Of a DNA stretch of 64,000 nt, positions 19,771 to 29,700 are shown piece by piece. This stretch comes from Victivallales bacterium (GTDB taxonomy: Bacteria; Verrucomicrobiota; Lentisphaeria; Victivallales; GWF2-38-69): positions 1 through 64,000 of the forward strand of contig JAIPJT010000002.1 of assembly GCA_021733985.1 (NCBI GenBank), in the 5' to 3' direction. The notes beneath the pieces are model-generated. The model worked only from the letters and a program-made list of their open reading frames with translations. It made no database searches and was not told the DNA's origin. The position numbers were made by a program, and so were the translations under genes. Numbering within the stretch: the first letter of the stretch is position 1; each line of letters opens with the position of its first letter.

Positions 19771-20571
19771 ATGGAAAATAGTAAACTGATATATAAGCGT
19801 GTTGCAGATGAAATATTAAAAGCGGACAAAATTCTGTTTATAACCGGTGCCGGTATTTCTGCCGATTCGGGTATGCCGACATATCGCGGTATAGGCGGTC
19901 TTTATAACAATGACCAGACAGAGGAAGGTATATCGATAGAGGATGCTATCAGCGGAAATATGTTAAAGCGGCGTCCGGATATTACCTGGAAGTACCTGTG
20001 GCAGCTTGGAAAAGCATGTGCCGATGCTGAACCTAACCATGCGCATAAAATAATAACAGAAATCCAGAAATTAAAGCCTGATACCTGGGTGCTTACACAG
20101 AATGTTGACAATCTTCACAGAATGGCCGGGAATACTAATTTAATTGAAATACACGGAAATGCTTTTGAACTGTACTGTACAAAATGTTATGCGGAATTTG
20201 ATTCTGAAAATATAACTTCAAACTACCGGAATGGAAATGTTAAGCTGCCTCCTAAATGCGGAGAATGCGGCGGAATAGTAAGGCCAAAAGTTGTTCTTTT
20301 CGGTGAAATGCTTCCTGAAAAAGCTATAAATAAATATTATGATATTCTACGTTCAATGCCGGACCTTGTGATCAGTATAGGCACATCAAGCCTTTTTCCG
20401 TATATACAGGAGCCTGTGATGATAGCTGTCCAACAGGGGGCGGCTACCGTAGAAATTAATCCGGGTGAAACTTCTATATCACAGATAGTTAAATATAAAG
20501 TTACTGCGGGAGCGGCCGAAGCGATGACTAATATTCGTCAGGAAATAAACTCTTTTGGGACAGAAAGGTAA
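19771..20571 (+). CDS. cobB: Sir2-family NAD-dependent deacylase
   Basis: 266 residues. The NAD-binding GAGISADSGMPTYRG, TQNVDNLHRMAG and EIHGNAFEL (catalytic His) are present. A four-Cys zinc site (CTKCYAEF then CGECGG) is also present, followed by PKVVLFGEMLPE and GTSSLFPYIQEP. It removes acyl groups from lysines using NAD. It is 18 bases downstream of iadA and likely co-transcribed, possibly to regulate enzymes of the island. The reading frame stays open for 59 codons after the TAA (see 20572). Confidence 0.92.
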   Translation: MENSKLIYKRVADEILKADKILFITGAGISADSGMPTYRGIGGLYNNDQTEEGISIEDAISGNMLKRRPDITWKYLWQLGKACADAEPNHAHKIITEIQKLKPDTWVLTQNVDNLHRMAGNTNLIEIHGNAFELYCTKCYAEFDSENITSNYRNGNVKLPPKCGECGGIVRPKVVLFGEMLPEKAINKYYDILRSMPDLVISIGTSSLFPYIQEPVMIAVQQGAATVEINPGETSISQIVKYKVTAGAAEAMTNIRQEINSFGTER

Positions 20572-20751
20572 GGGGCAATATCCTATTTGCCGATTACAGC
20601 TTCTAAGTGTTTAATTATTGCGAGAATAAAAACGGAAATTAAAGAAAAATGCCCTAATGTATCAGCAACTTTCATAGAAGTTGAACCTACAGGGCAATAC
20701 GCCTACAAGCTCGGTTTAGATAATATTACTGAAAAGGAATATAATTTCTAA
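20572..20751 (+). other. Open frame continuing in phase after the Sir2 stop codon
   Basis: Directly after the TAA of the Sir2 gene the same frame is open for 59 codons to the TAA at 20749. The protein-like middle reads EIKEKCPNVSATFIEVEPTG then QYAYKLGLDNITEKEYNF. No ATG starts it and no family was recognised. It may be a decayed gene 3' end or a former Sir2 extension. The rest of the 20572-21218 gap up to repeat copy A2 is AT-rich with no gene. Confidence 0.35.
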
Positions 20752-20983
20752 ATCGCACCGCATAAATTGCTGAAGCTTGAAGGAGCCCGTTGCTGCTCCC
20801 AACTGAAATATCAACTTCTATATACTTCATCTCAAGAATTGAAGCGGCCTTTGTATAAGATTAGGACTCTTCAACACGAAAGCAAAATAACTACCTGTAG
20901 AATGTGAAACCTTTTCTTTAATATGTATTTTATTAATTATAATTTTGGGTTATAATAAATATAATGTTTATTAATTTATTGGT

Positions 20984-21200
20984 TAATTAGCGTTGATCTT
21001 CGTATGATGAAGTTTAATCCTATTTAAAATAAACAGGCAGGGCGCGATCTTTTCGCCTTAGTACCGCAAACGCGGTATAGCAAGTATAAAACTGCCTGTC
21101 CTGCATAGTACCCTAAACGGGACGAGGCTGGGTGTGCCACATAGCCCGTTAATGTGGGCGAAGACTTAGCGCGCCGCAATACAGCATCGTTTACAAATAT
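20984..21200 (-). mobile_element. Repeat family A, copy 2 (GC-rich foldable core)
   Basis: On the minus strand this reads GCTGTATTGCGGCGCGCTAAG ... AAAGATCGCGCCCTGCCTG ... CGAAGATCAACGCTAATTA, the same order as copies at 7.5 and 54.2 kb. The core (21041-21175) is longer (135 bases against about 50-60). It is bounded by GGCGCG/CGCGCC with a second arm CGCC/GGCG inside, and contains a further near-palindrome ACCGCGTTTGCGGT. No transposase tail or inverted end is seen. It ends about 19 bases before the ATG of the PLP-enzyme gene at 21219. Confidence 0.7.
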
Positions 21201-21218
21201 GAAAAAAAGGAAAACCAA

Positions 21219-22715
21219 ATGGCTAAACTGGGACTCGAAAAAGATATTGTCAATGAACAGACACTAAATCAGACTGTAACGCGTTTTAAGGAAAGAGGAA
21301 TAAAACTGCCGACTTTTGAAGAATTAAGTGACCCTTCAAAGATATCTCCGGAGATAACTGAAAAACTGAAAACGGTAGACCCTATGGCGCCCGATTCACT
21401 TAATTTGTACAGGATACACTGGTTTAATGACCCGAAAACTAACGGATTTCGCAAACTGCCGGCATATTTTGAAATACCAAGTGAAATTTCCGGCGTTGAT
21501 GCAAGGATAATTGTCATGACAGGTGCATATTTCCCTATGGTAGAATGTCATAAAGTACTGGCGGCTTACGGGTGTCTTGCTCCGAGAGTTATTACCGGAC
21601 AGTTCGATCCGACAACCGATAAGGCTGTATGGCCGTCTACAGGTAACTACTGCCGGGGAGGCGTTGCTGTTTCAAGAATTATGGACTGTCACGGAGTAGC
21701 TATTCTGCCGGAGGAAATGAGCGAAGAGCGCTTTAAATGGCTCAAGGAATGGACTATGGATTCCGAAAATGATATTTTCAGGACCTACGGCTGCGAAAGT
21801 AATGTTAAGGAAATATATGATAAGTGTAATGAACTGGAGAAAGATCCCCAAAATATAATATTCAATCAGTTCTGTGAATTTGGTAATACTCTTATTCATT
21901 ACCTTTGCACGGGTATGGCGCTTGAAAAGATATTTGAAACCGAAAAAGATGATAGCCCGTCACTTAGGCTTCAGGCATTTGTTTCTGCCACCGGTTCCGC
22001 CGGGACTATTTCTGCCGGGGACTATTTAAAAGAAAAATATGACGGAGTTAATACAGTTGCTGTAGAGGCCCTGGAATGTCCGACATTGCTTTATAACGGT
22101 TTCGGAGGTCACAATATTCAGGGTATTGGTGATAAACATATCCCTTATGTTCATAATGCAATGAATACTGATGACGTTACTGCGGTTTCAGATAAGGTAA
22201 CAGATTCATTAAACTTACTTTTTAATACAGGGGAGGGAAAAAATTATTTAAAAGAAGTGAAAGGGATTTCAGAAAAAACAATCCAGGATTTATCCTTACT
22301 CGGTCTTTCTTCAATATGTAATGTTGCTGCGGCAATCAAGACAGCTAAGTACTACAATATGGGAAAAGAAGATGTAATCATGACTGTAGCGACTGATCCG
22401 GCCGCTATGTATGATACAGAAATAGAAAAACAGAAAAAGAAATTATTTGATTCAAAATATGACCGGTACGATGCAGCTGAAACATTCGGTCAGCACCTGA
22501 AAGGACTTACAGTTGACCATTTCAAAGAACTTTCACAAATCGACAAGGAAAGAATATTTAACCTTGGTTATTATACCTGGGTTGAACAGCAGGGTGTTGA
22601 ATTTGAAGATTTTATAGCAAGAAAAAATCAGAAATACTGGAAGGACCTCCAGAATTACATACCTGTCTGGGACAGACTTATTAATGATTTCAATGAAAAG
22701 GTTAAAACTTGTTGA
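21219..22715 (+). CDS. Fold-type II PLP-dependent enzyme (cysteine-synthase-like), divergent
   Basis: 498 residues, longer than cysteine synthase (~310) or YgeX (~400). Fold-II landmarks are a probable Schiff-base Lys112 in VECHKVLAAYG, the Asn loop STGNYCRGG (140-148) about 30 residues later, and a Gly-rich phosphate loop ATGSAGTISAG (257-267). The C-terminal ~150 residues are an extra helical part. It heads the PLP2-ygeY-ygeW-ygfK run, in the place where E. coli has YgeX. Inferred role: beta-elimination of an amino acid from purine breakdown (such as 2,3-diaminopropionate). SD AAAAGGAAAA precedes the ATG. Confidence 0.75.
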   Translation: MAKLGLEKDIVNEQTLNQTVTRFKERGIKLPTFEELSDPSKISPEITEKLKTVDPMAPDSLNLYRIHWFNDPKTNGFRKLPAYFEIPSEISGVDARIIVMTGAYFPMVECHKVLAAYGCLAPRVITGQFDPTTDKAVWPSTGNYCRGGVAVSRIMDCHGVAILPEEMSEERFKWLKEWTMDSENDIFRTYGCESNVKEIYDKCNELEKDPQNIIFNQFCEFGNTLIHYLCTGMALEKIFETEKDDSPSLRLQAFVSATGSAGTISAGDYLKEKYDGVNTVAVEALECPTLLYNGFGGHNIQGIGDKHIPYVHNAMNTDDVTAVSDKVTDSLNLLFNTGEGKNYLKEVKGISEKTIQDLSLLGLSSICNVAAAIKTAKYYNMGKEDVIMTVATDPAAMYDTEIEKQKKKLFDSKYDRYDAAETFGQHLKGLTVDHFKELSQIDKERIFNLGYYTWVEQQGVEFEDFIARKNQKYWKDLQNYIPVWDRLINDFNEKVKTC

Positions 22716-22765
22716 TATATTCTATACGTATTAAGAACGTTAAAATATAAAATAGTTGGATTATA

Positions 22766-24247
22766 ATGTGTGAGTTTTCGCTAAAATGCAGTGGCTGCGG
22801 CCTTAAGCCCGATTTTACCAACATGCTTATAAACAGTTGTGGGAACCGGGGAATTGGCGATACGGATCACATTTTAAACAGCAGGATAAACTTTACTGAA
22901 CAAAACTACAGGGGGAATATTGTTTCAAATAAAAATAATGTTTCCTCTAATAACCCGTTTATATATTTTAAAGACCATTTCCTTTCTTATCATACTGCAC
23001 GGCTCTATAATGTCGATTTTGGAGAAATAATAAATAATATCCAGAAAAGGCTGTCTGCTACAGTTAAAAAAGAATTTTCTTTTACGCCTGTTTCGATTCA
23101 TAACAATATATCTACTCTGAAAAATTTAATAATTAAAAACGAAACCGTAAATGTCAGCGGTTCACACAAATCCAGACATCTGATGGGGAATATTTTATAT
23201 TTGGAAGTTCTTCGGAAAGCAGGTATTTTAAATTATAAGCCCAACCTTTCCGTTTACAGCTGCGGCAATGCTGCTATTGCCGCTGCAATAATCGCCAATG
23301 CTGCCGAGTATAACCTCGATGTGTTTATACCACCGAACCTTGACCATGAAGTTACTGATATTTTAATCGAAAATAATGCGAATATTCATGAGTGCCCAAG
23401 AATAAAATATGAAGAAGGCGATCCATGCTACCTCCGGTTTATGGAATCTATAAAAAAGGGGGCCGTTCCATTTTCATGTTCCGGTCCTGACAACTGGGCT
23501 AATATAGAAGGGGGCAAAACTCTGATGCTGGAAATGATTCACCAGTTAACCGGTTTCGGGAAAGAGTTGGATTCTGTTACAATACAGGTGGGGGGAGGCG
23601 CCCTGGCAAGTTCAGCAGTGCAGGCATTGGATGAATTATTTAAACTGAAGTTTATAAGTAAGTTACCTGAAATATATACAGTACAGACAAACAGTTGTTT
23701 TCCTCTGCCGAGAGCCTACTTTCTTTTAGCGAAAAAAATTGCCTCTGAAAACGGTTTGAAATGCAGCCTGAAATTTGAGAAAAAAACGGATAAAGCTGAG
23801 GCAGCTGAAGAAAATAATAAAATACTGAAGTATTCAGAGGCTTCATTGGATGAGGTATTAAATATAAGTAATTTTATAAAGAAAAACTTTAACCGCAGGA
23901 GCGTTCAGAAAGTGCTGGAAGAAGCTGCGGTTAATAAAAGATCTTCATTTATCTGGGAATGGGAAACTGAACCCGAAAGTATTGCACACGGTATTTTGGA
24001 TGATGTTACATATGACTGGTATAAACTCGTTAAAGGTATGTTTAAAACCGGCGGGATACCGGTAATAGTTAATGAAAATGACCTAATTTATGCAAATGTT
24101 GAGGGTAAAAAGCTTACAGGTATTAAAGCTGACCCTACAGGTACTTCCGGATTTGCCGGTCTGCGGAAACTGCTGTCGCTGAACCCGGTATCTGAAGATA
24201 GTAATGCGGGGGTGATTTTTACAGGAATAGAAAGAAATGAAATTTGA
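22766..24247 (+). CDS. Second fold-type II PLP-dependent enzyme (threonine-synthase-like), divergent
   Basis: 493 residues. The N-terminus has KCSGCG, a Cys pair as in threonine-synthase-type proteins. Lys135 in VSGSHKSRHLMG is the PLP lysine candidate. SCGNAAIAAA (165-174) is the Asn loop, and QVGGGALASSAVQA is the phosphate-binding turn. About 190 residues follow, with a WEWETEPESIAHGI stretch. It is 51 bases downstream of the first PLP gene and clearly not a duplicate of it, since motifs and N-termini differ. The two may form a heteromer or act in sequence in place of YgeX. Confidence 0.75.
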   Translation: MCEFSLKCSGCGLKPDFTNMLINSCGNRGIGDTDHILNSRINFTEQNYRGNIVSNKNNVSSNNPFIYFKDHFLSYHTARLYNVDFGEIINNIQKRLSATVKKEFSFTPVSIHNNISTLKNLIIKNETVNVSGSHKSRHLMGNILYLEVLRKAGILNYKPNLSVYSCGNAAIAAAIIANAAEYNLDVFIPPNLDHEVTDILIENNANIHECPRIKYEEGDPCYLRFMESIKKGAVPFSCSGPDNWANIEGGKTLMLEMIHQLTGFGKELDSVTIQVGGGALASSAVQALDELFKLKFISKLPEIYTVQTNSCFPLPRAYFLLAKKIASENGLKCSLKFEKKTDKAEAAEENNKILKYSEASLDEVLNISNFIKKNFNRRSVQKVLEEAAVNKRSSFIWEWETEPESIAHGILDDVTYDWYKLVKGMFKTGGIPVIVNENDLIYANVEGKKLTGIKADPTGTSGFAGLRKLLSLNPVSEDSNAGVIFTGIERNEI

Positions 24248-24347
24248 TGAACTATCGAATAAAATAATATGAAATTGGCAAATATTAAGAAAGGGTTACC
24301 TATAAATTTCAATTAAAAAATTTATATAAAAAAAGGAGTATACAGAA

Positions 24348-25556
24348 ATGGATATTAACTATCAGGAAATAATGGAAAGAGCTGAAAAATATAAGCCCCG
24401 GATGACTGAATTTTTACGCGATATGATTGCTATTCCAAGCGAAAGCTGTGATGAGAAAAAAGTAATTCAGAGAATTAAAAAGGAAATGGAGTGTGCAGGT
24501 TTTGATAAAATTGAAATAGATCCTATGGGGAATATCCTTGGATATATCGGAACAGGCAGTACACTGATCGCAATGGATGCCCATATAGATACTGTCGGTA
24601 TAGGAGAACTGAAAAACTGGAAGGTTGATCCCTATAAAGGTTACGAAGATGATGAAATTATTATGGGTAGAGGTGCTTCCGACCAGGAAGGCGGAATGGC
24701 TTCTATGGTATATGCTGGAAAAATAATTAAGGAAATGGGGCTGGACAAGGATTATACTCTGCTCATAGTAGGATCCGTACAGGAAGAAGACTGTGACGGC
24801 TTATGCTGGCAGTATATTATTGAAGAAGATAAAATACGTCCCGATTTTGTAGTAAGCACCGAACCGACTTCATGTAACATCTACAGAGGTCAGAGAGGAA
24901 GAATGGAAATTAAAGTTAGCACAAAGGGTGTTAGCTGTCATGGTTCTGCGCCTGAAAGGGGAGATAACGCAATTTATAAAATGGGTCCAATCATAAATGA
25001 ACTAAAAGAACTTAATGAAAGACTCCATGTAGATGAGTTCCTGGGGAAGGGGACCCTTGCAATATCAGAAGTTTTTTCAAGCTCTCCATCGAGATGTGCG
25101 GTAGCTGACGGCTGTTCTATTTCTATCGACAGACGTTTAACTCACGGTGAAACCTGGCAGGGTGCTATAGAAGAAATAAAAAATCTGCCTTCAGTAAAAA
25201 AAGCCGGAGCCGAAGTTACCATGTACGAATACAGAAAACCTGCCTATACGGGACTGGTTTACCCTACAGAATGTTACTTTCCGAGCTGGGTACTCGGGGA
25301 AGACCAGCCGGCGTGCAGAACTTTAGTCGAAGCTTATGAAAAACTTTTTAATACAAAACCGTTTGTAGACAAATGGACATTTTCAACAAACGGCGTTTCA
25401 ATAATGGGACGTTATGATATTCCTGTTATCGGATTCGGGCCCGGGCATGAAGATCAGGCTCACGCACCGAATGAATGTACATGGAAAGATGAACTTGTGA
25501 AATGCGCTGCCATGTACAGCTTAATTCCAGCTGTTTATATAGAAAAATATAAATAA
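24348..25556 (+). CDS. ygeY: YgeY-type M20 metallopeptidase/deacylase
   Basis: 402 residues. M20 zinc-site motifs are [16 protein letters not shown] (first His/Asp), [14 protein letters not shown] (bridging Asp, with DQEGG) and [10 protein letters not shown] (catalytic Glu-Glu). The dimerisation-domain His is in [12 protein letters not shown], and the last His in [13 protein letters not shown]. These match YgeY, encoded with YgeX and YgeW in purine catabolic clusters, where it is proposed to cleave an amide of a ring-opened intermediate. Strong SD AAAGGAG. The gene is 16 bases upstream of ygeW. Confidence 0.9.
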   Translation: MDINYQEIMERAEKYKPRMTEFLRDMIAIPSESCDEKKVIQRIKKEMECAGFDKIEIDPMGNILGYIGTGSTLIAMDAHIDTVGIGELKNWKVDPYKGYEDDEIIMGRGASDQEGGMASMVYAGKIIKEMGLDKDYTLLIVGSVQEEDCDGLCWQYIIEEDKIRPDFVVSTEPTSCNIYRGQRGRMEIKVSTKGVSCHGSAPERGDNAIYKMGPIINELKELNERLHVDEFLGKGTLAISEVFSSSPSRCAVADGCSISIDRRLTHGETWQGAIEEIKNLPSVKKAGAEVTMYEYRKPAYTGLVYPTECYFPSWVLGEDQPACRTLVEAYEKLFNTKPFVDKWTFSTNGVSIMGRYDIPVIGFGPGHEDQAHAPNECTWKDELVKCAAMYSLIPAVYIEKYK

Positions 25557-25572
25557 ATTAACGGAGGATAAA

Positions 25573-26766
25573 ATGGGTAAAGATCTTGGTAAATTTATCG
25601 GTGAACTTTCAGAAAAACATTCCGGTGATATGTTTTTGAATGATTTCCTGCTTACATGGGATAAAACAGATGATGAAATAGCAGCAACCTTTTTGACTGC
25701 AGAAATTCTCAGGAGAATGAGAGAACAGAACATTTCCTCAAAAATATTTGACAGCGGGCTTGGTATATCACTCTTCAGGGATAATTCAACAAGAACAAGG
25801 TTCAGTTTCGCAAGTGCCTGTAACCTCCTTGGACTGGAGGTCCAGGACCTTGATGAAAAAAAATCTCAGGTTGCGCACGGCGAGACAGTCCGTGAAACAG
25901 CTAATATGATTTCTTTTATGGCTGATATTATCGGTATTAGAGATGATATGTATATTGGTAAAGGCCATACATACATGGAGGAAGTTTCCAAAGCTGTTTT
26001 CGAAGGATATATGGACGGTGTCCTTGAACAAAGACCTACACTGGTTAACCTGCAGTGTGATATCGACCACCCTACACAGTCTATGTCCGACGCGCTTCAT
26101 GTCATTAACCGTTTCGGGGGGATAGAAAACCTTAAAGGCAAGAAAGTAGCGATGTCATGGGCATACTCACCGTCTTACGGAAAACCGCTTTCTGTTCCGC
26201 AGGGTATAGTAGGGCTTTTCACCAGGTTCGGCATGGATGTAACTCTTGCACACCCTGAAGGATATGAAATTATGCCTGAAGTGGAGAAAGTTGCCGCAAC
26301 AAACGCTGAGAAATCCGGCTGTAAATTCATCAAAACACACAGCATGAGTGAAGCATTTGAAAATGCCGATATTGTTTATCCCAAAAGCTGGGCCCCCTTC
26401 AAGGCCATGGAAAAAAGGACAAAACTGTACGGAGAAGGTGACGATGAAGGTATAAAAAACCTTGAGAAAGAATTGCTTAAACAGAATTCTAATCACAGGG
26501 ACTGGGAATGTACCGAAGATTTAATGAAAACAACTAAAGACGGAAAAGCACTGTATATGCACTGCCTCCCGGCTGATATTACAGGTGTAAGCTGCAAGGA
26601 GGGCGAAGTTGAGGCTTCAGTTTTTGACAGATATAGAATTCCATTATATAAAGAGGCAAGTTATAAGCCTTATATTATTGCCGCTATGATATATCTTAGT
26701 AAAATAAAGAACCCCGCGGATAAATTTAAAGAACTTATCAGGGAGAACCAGAAAAGAATAAAATAG
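25573..26766 (+). CDS. ygeW: Knotted carbamoyltransferase YgeW
   Basis: 397 residues. Carbamoyl-phosphate loop DNSTRTRFSF (STRTR, residues 72-76), then HGETVRETANMIS, DHPTQSMSDALHV and HCLPADITG. This is the YgeW branch of aspartate/ornithine carbamoyltransferases. In purine clusters it is proposed to take a carbamoyl group off a ureido intermediate, giving carbamoyl phosphate, from which carbamate kinase could make ATP. No carbamate kinase is in this window. SD GGAGG. It is 13 bases upstream of ygfK, in one operon. Confidence 0.95.
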   Translation: MGKDLGKFIGELSEKHSGDMFLNDFLLTWDKTDDEIAATFLTAEILRRMREQNISSKIFDSGLGISLFRDNSTRTRFSFASACNLLGLEVQDLDEKKSQVAHGETVRETANMISFMADIIGIRDDMYIGKGHTYMEEVSKAVFEGYMDGVLEQRPTLVNLQCDIDHPTQSMSDALHVINRFGGIENLKGKKVAMSWAYSPSYGKPLSVPQGIVGLFTRFGMDVTLAHPEGYEIMPEVEKVAATNAEKSGCKFIKTHSMSEAFENADIVYPKSWAPFKAMEKRTKLYGEGDDEGIKNLEKELLKQNSNHRDWECTEDLMKTTKDGKALYMHCLPADITGVSCKEGEVEASVFDRYRIPLYKEASYKPYIIAAMIYLSKIKNPADKFKELIRENQKRIK

Positions 26767-26779
26767 AAAGGAGTCAATA

Positions 26780-29700
26780 ATGTCTGACAGGTTTGTGCCT
26801 ATTACTATGAGAGAGCTGTGTTCCTGGATATTCAATGAACTTAAAGAAAAAAGGTCAGTATTCGGGATACCGGGAGATATGTTTTTCAGGCCTGATGAAG
26901 GAGATAATTTTAAACAGGAAATATATGGTAAGAAACTTGAAACTCCCTTCGGTGTAGCAGCCGGCCCTCACAGCCAGCTGGGGCAGAATATCGTTATGTC
27001 ATGGCTTTGCGGAGCAAGGTTTATAGAATTAAAAACAGTACAGACATTAGATGAACTCGAACTTTCCAAACCCTGCATTGACAACCTTGATGTGGGCTAT
27101 AATGTTGAATGGTCGCAGGAACTTAAACTTGAACAGTCCTTTGATGAATATTTGAGAGCATGGGTCCTCATACATGCGCTTCATAAGAAATTCGGATTTC
27201 CGGGAAGTTCTCCGGGGACTGTTTTCAATTTTAGCGTAGGATATAATCTTGAAGGTATTTTAAAACCTAATGTTCAGAACTTTCTGGCTAATATAAAAGA
27301 TGCCGGAGACAGGCTTAACGAATATATCGATACTGTCTCTGAATTCTGTCCTGAAGTTAAAGATATTGATATATCCTCAGCAATATCAGATAATATTACC
27401 CTTTCTACAATGCATGGCTGCCCTCCTGATGAAATTGGGAAAATTGCTTCTTATTTAATAGAAGAATGCGGATATCATACTAATGTAAAACTCAATCCGA
27501 CACTGTTAGGCCCAAATGTATTAAGAAAAATTTTAAATGAGGATTTGGGTTATAGGGATATAACAGTCCCGGATCTTTCTTTTGAACACGACCTTAAATT
27601 TGAAGATGCTGTCCCTATGCTCAATATGCTGAAGGAGAAAGCTGAAAAGAAAAATGTAGAATTCGGAGTTAAGCTCGCGAATACTCTCGAAGTTGAAAAC
27701 AATCGTAATGTTTTTGATAAAAATGAAACAGTGATGTATATGTCCGGGAGACCGCTGCAGGCTATAACAGTAAATGTGGCTAAAAAACTCGCTGTTGAAT
27801 TTGACGGTAAACTTATGATTTCCTATGCCGGCGGAGCGGACTGTTTCAATGTTTCGGATCTTATACGGTGCGGAATGAAAACGGTAACCGTTTCTTCTGA
27901 TATTCTGCGTCCTGGCGGATACACCAGAATGCTCCAGTATATTAAAAATCTGAGAAGAGATATAGAGCAGAGCGGAAGTTCCAATATACCGGAATTTATA
28001 TGTAATTCCGCTAAGAAGATGTGGCTGATTAATGAAAATGATGAAAATCGCTGTTCTGTTGAAAAGTGCGCCCTTGAAAATTTGAAGCAGTACGCCGGTT
28101 TTGTCCTGGAGGATCCTCAACTGATTAGGGATACCTATGAACGTAAAAACACAAAAACGTCAAGAGAACTTGGACTTTTCGACTGTATCAAAGCGCCCTG
28201 TACAGATATATGCCCTGTCAGCCAGAAAGTCCCATCATATATCAGACAGATCTTAGACAGAGATATAGAAGAAGCAGCAGCAACTGTTAGAAATGATAAT
28301 CCCCTGTCAGCTATTCTGGGCAGGGCATGTGACCACAGCTGTGAGCTGAAGTGTACAAGAACGCATTACGACGAACCTGTTGCTATAAGGGAATTAAAAC
28401 GTTATATAATCGATAGTTCAGAGGAGAAAGTGCCGGGCGTGTCCGAATCCGAAACTGATATCAGTATCGCAGTAGTAGGTGCTGGCCCCGGGGGGCTTGC
28501 CGCCGCATATTTTCTTGCGAAAAACGGTTGCGGTGTCACTATATACGAAGAACGTGAAAGAGCCGCAGGTATGGTTTCTAAGACTATTCCGGGATACAGG
28601 GCTACTGATGAGTCCATTGCAGTTGATGTTGAACTTATTGAAGGACTGGGCGTCAAGTTCAAATATAACTGCAAGATTGGAAAAGATATTTTAATACAGG
28701 ATCTGACGAAAAATAATGATTATGTTATTATTGCCGCAGGTGCGCAAAAAGGAGTCATGCCCGGTATCGAAGGTGAAACCTGTGAAGGAGTAATAGACGG
28801 CATAGATTTTCTGCATAGAGTGAAATCCGGAGATATTCCGCAGTTAGGAGAGAATATCGGTGTTATCGGAGCCGGTGATGTAGCTATGGATTGTGCCCGG
28901 GCAGCAAATCGGCTTAGTAAAGGAAAAGTTTCCGTAATTTATCGCCGTACCATTGAAGAAATGCCTGCACATAAAGAAGAGCTTGACGCTCTTTTTGACG
29001 AAGGTATAGATATTAAAGAGTTATGTTCTCCAAAATCTGTTATTGAGAAAGGTAACCGTATCACCGCTCTCAAATGTTTAAAAATGAAACTTGGAGAACC
29101 CGATGAGTCCGGTAGAAGAAGGCCTATCCCTATAGAAAACTCTGAATTTGAAATGGAACTTGATAATTTAATTCTTGCTATAGGACAGAAACCGGATTTC
29201 AGTTTCTTAAAAAGCCTGCCCCTGAATTATAACAGAAAAGGCTATATTGTAGTTGACAGCAGCAATATGAAAACAAAAGTTGATAAGTTTTACGCTGTAG
29301 GTGATGCTGTGGAAGAAGGGCCGCAGACAATAGTAAAGGCCTGCGGCGACGGAAAGAAGGCAGCAAAGGACATTCTTTCAAAAGCGGGAATAGAACTCAG
29401 GCTTGAAGATAACAGTTCTGAAAGCTTTAAGGAGAAAAAAGATTTTATCAGAAAACGTTCCTTAAGAGAGTTTAGAGTTGAAGTGCCGGAACTTCCAATA
29501 GAGAAACGGGATAATTTTGATGAGATTGTACAGACATTGAATGAGGAAGAGGCTGAACAGGAAGCTGAAAGATGTTTAGAGTGTGACAGCTTTTGCAGTA
29601 CATGCGTAAGTGTTTGTCCAAACAAGGCATTATTCACTTATGAAACAGTCCCTTTTGCTAAAAAACTGCCTGTATTAAACAGCGGAGAAGAAGAAGAATT

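Noticed and set aside
21024..21218. 64-residue frame on the minus strand as a gene
   Set aside because: It lies wholly in the GC-rich core of repeat copy A2. Frames in the same core at 54243 (61 residues) are also just repeat translation.
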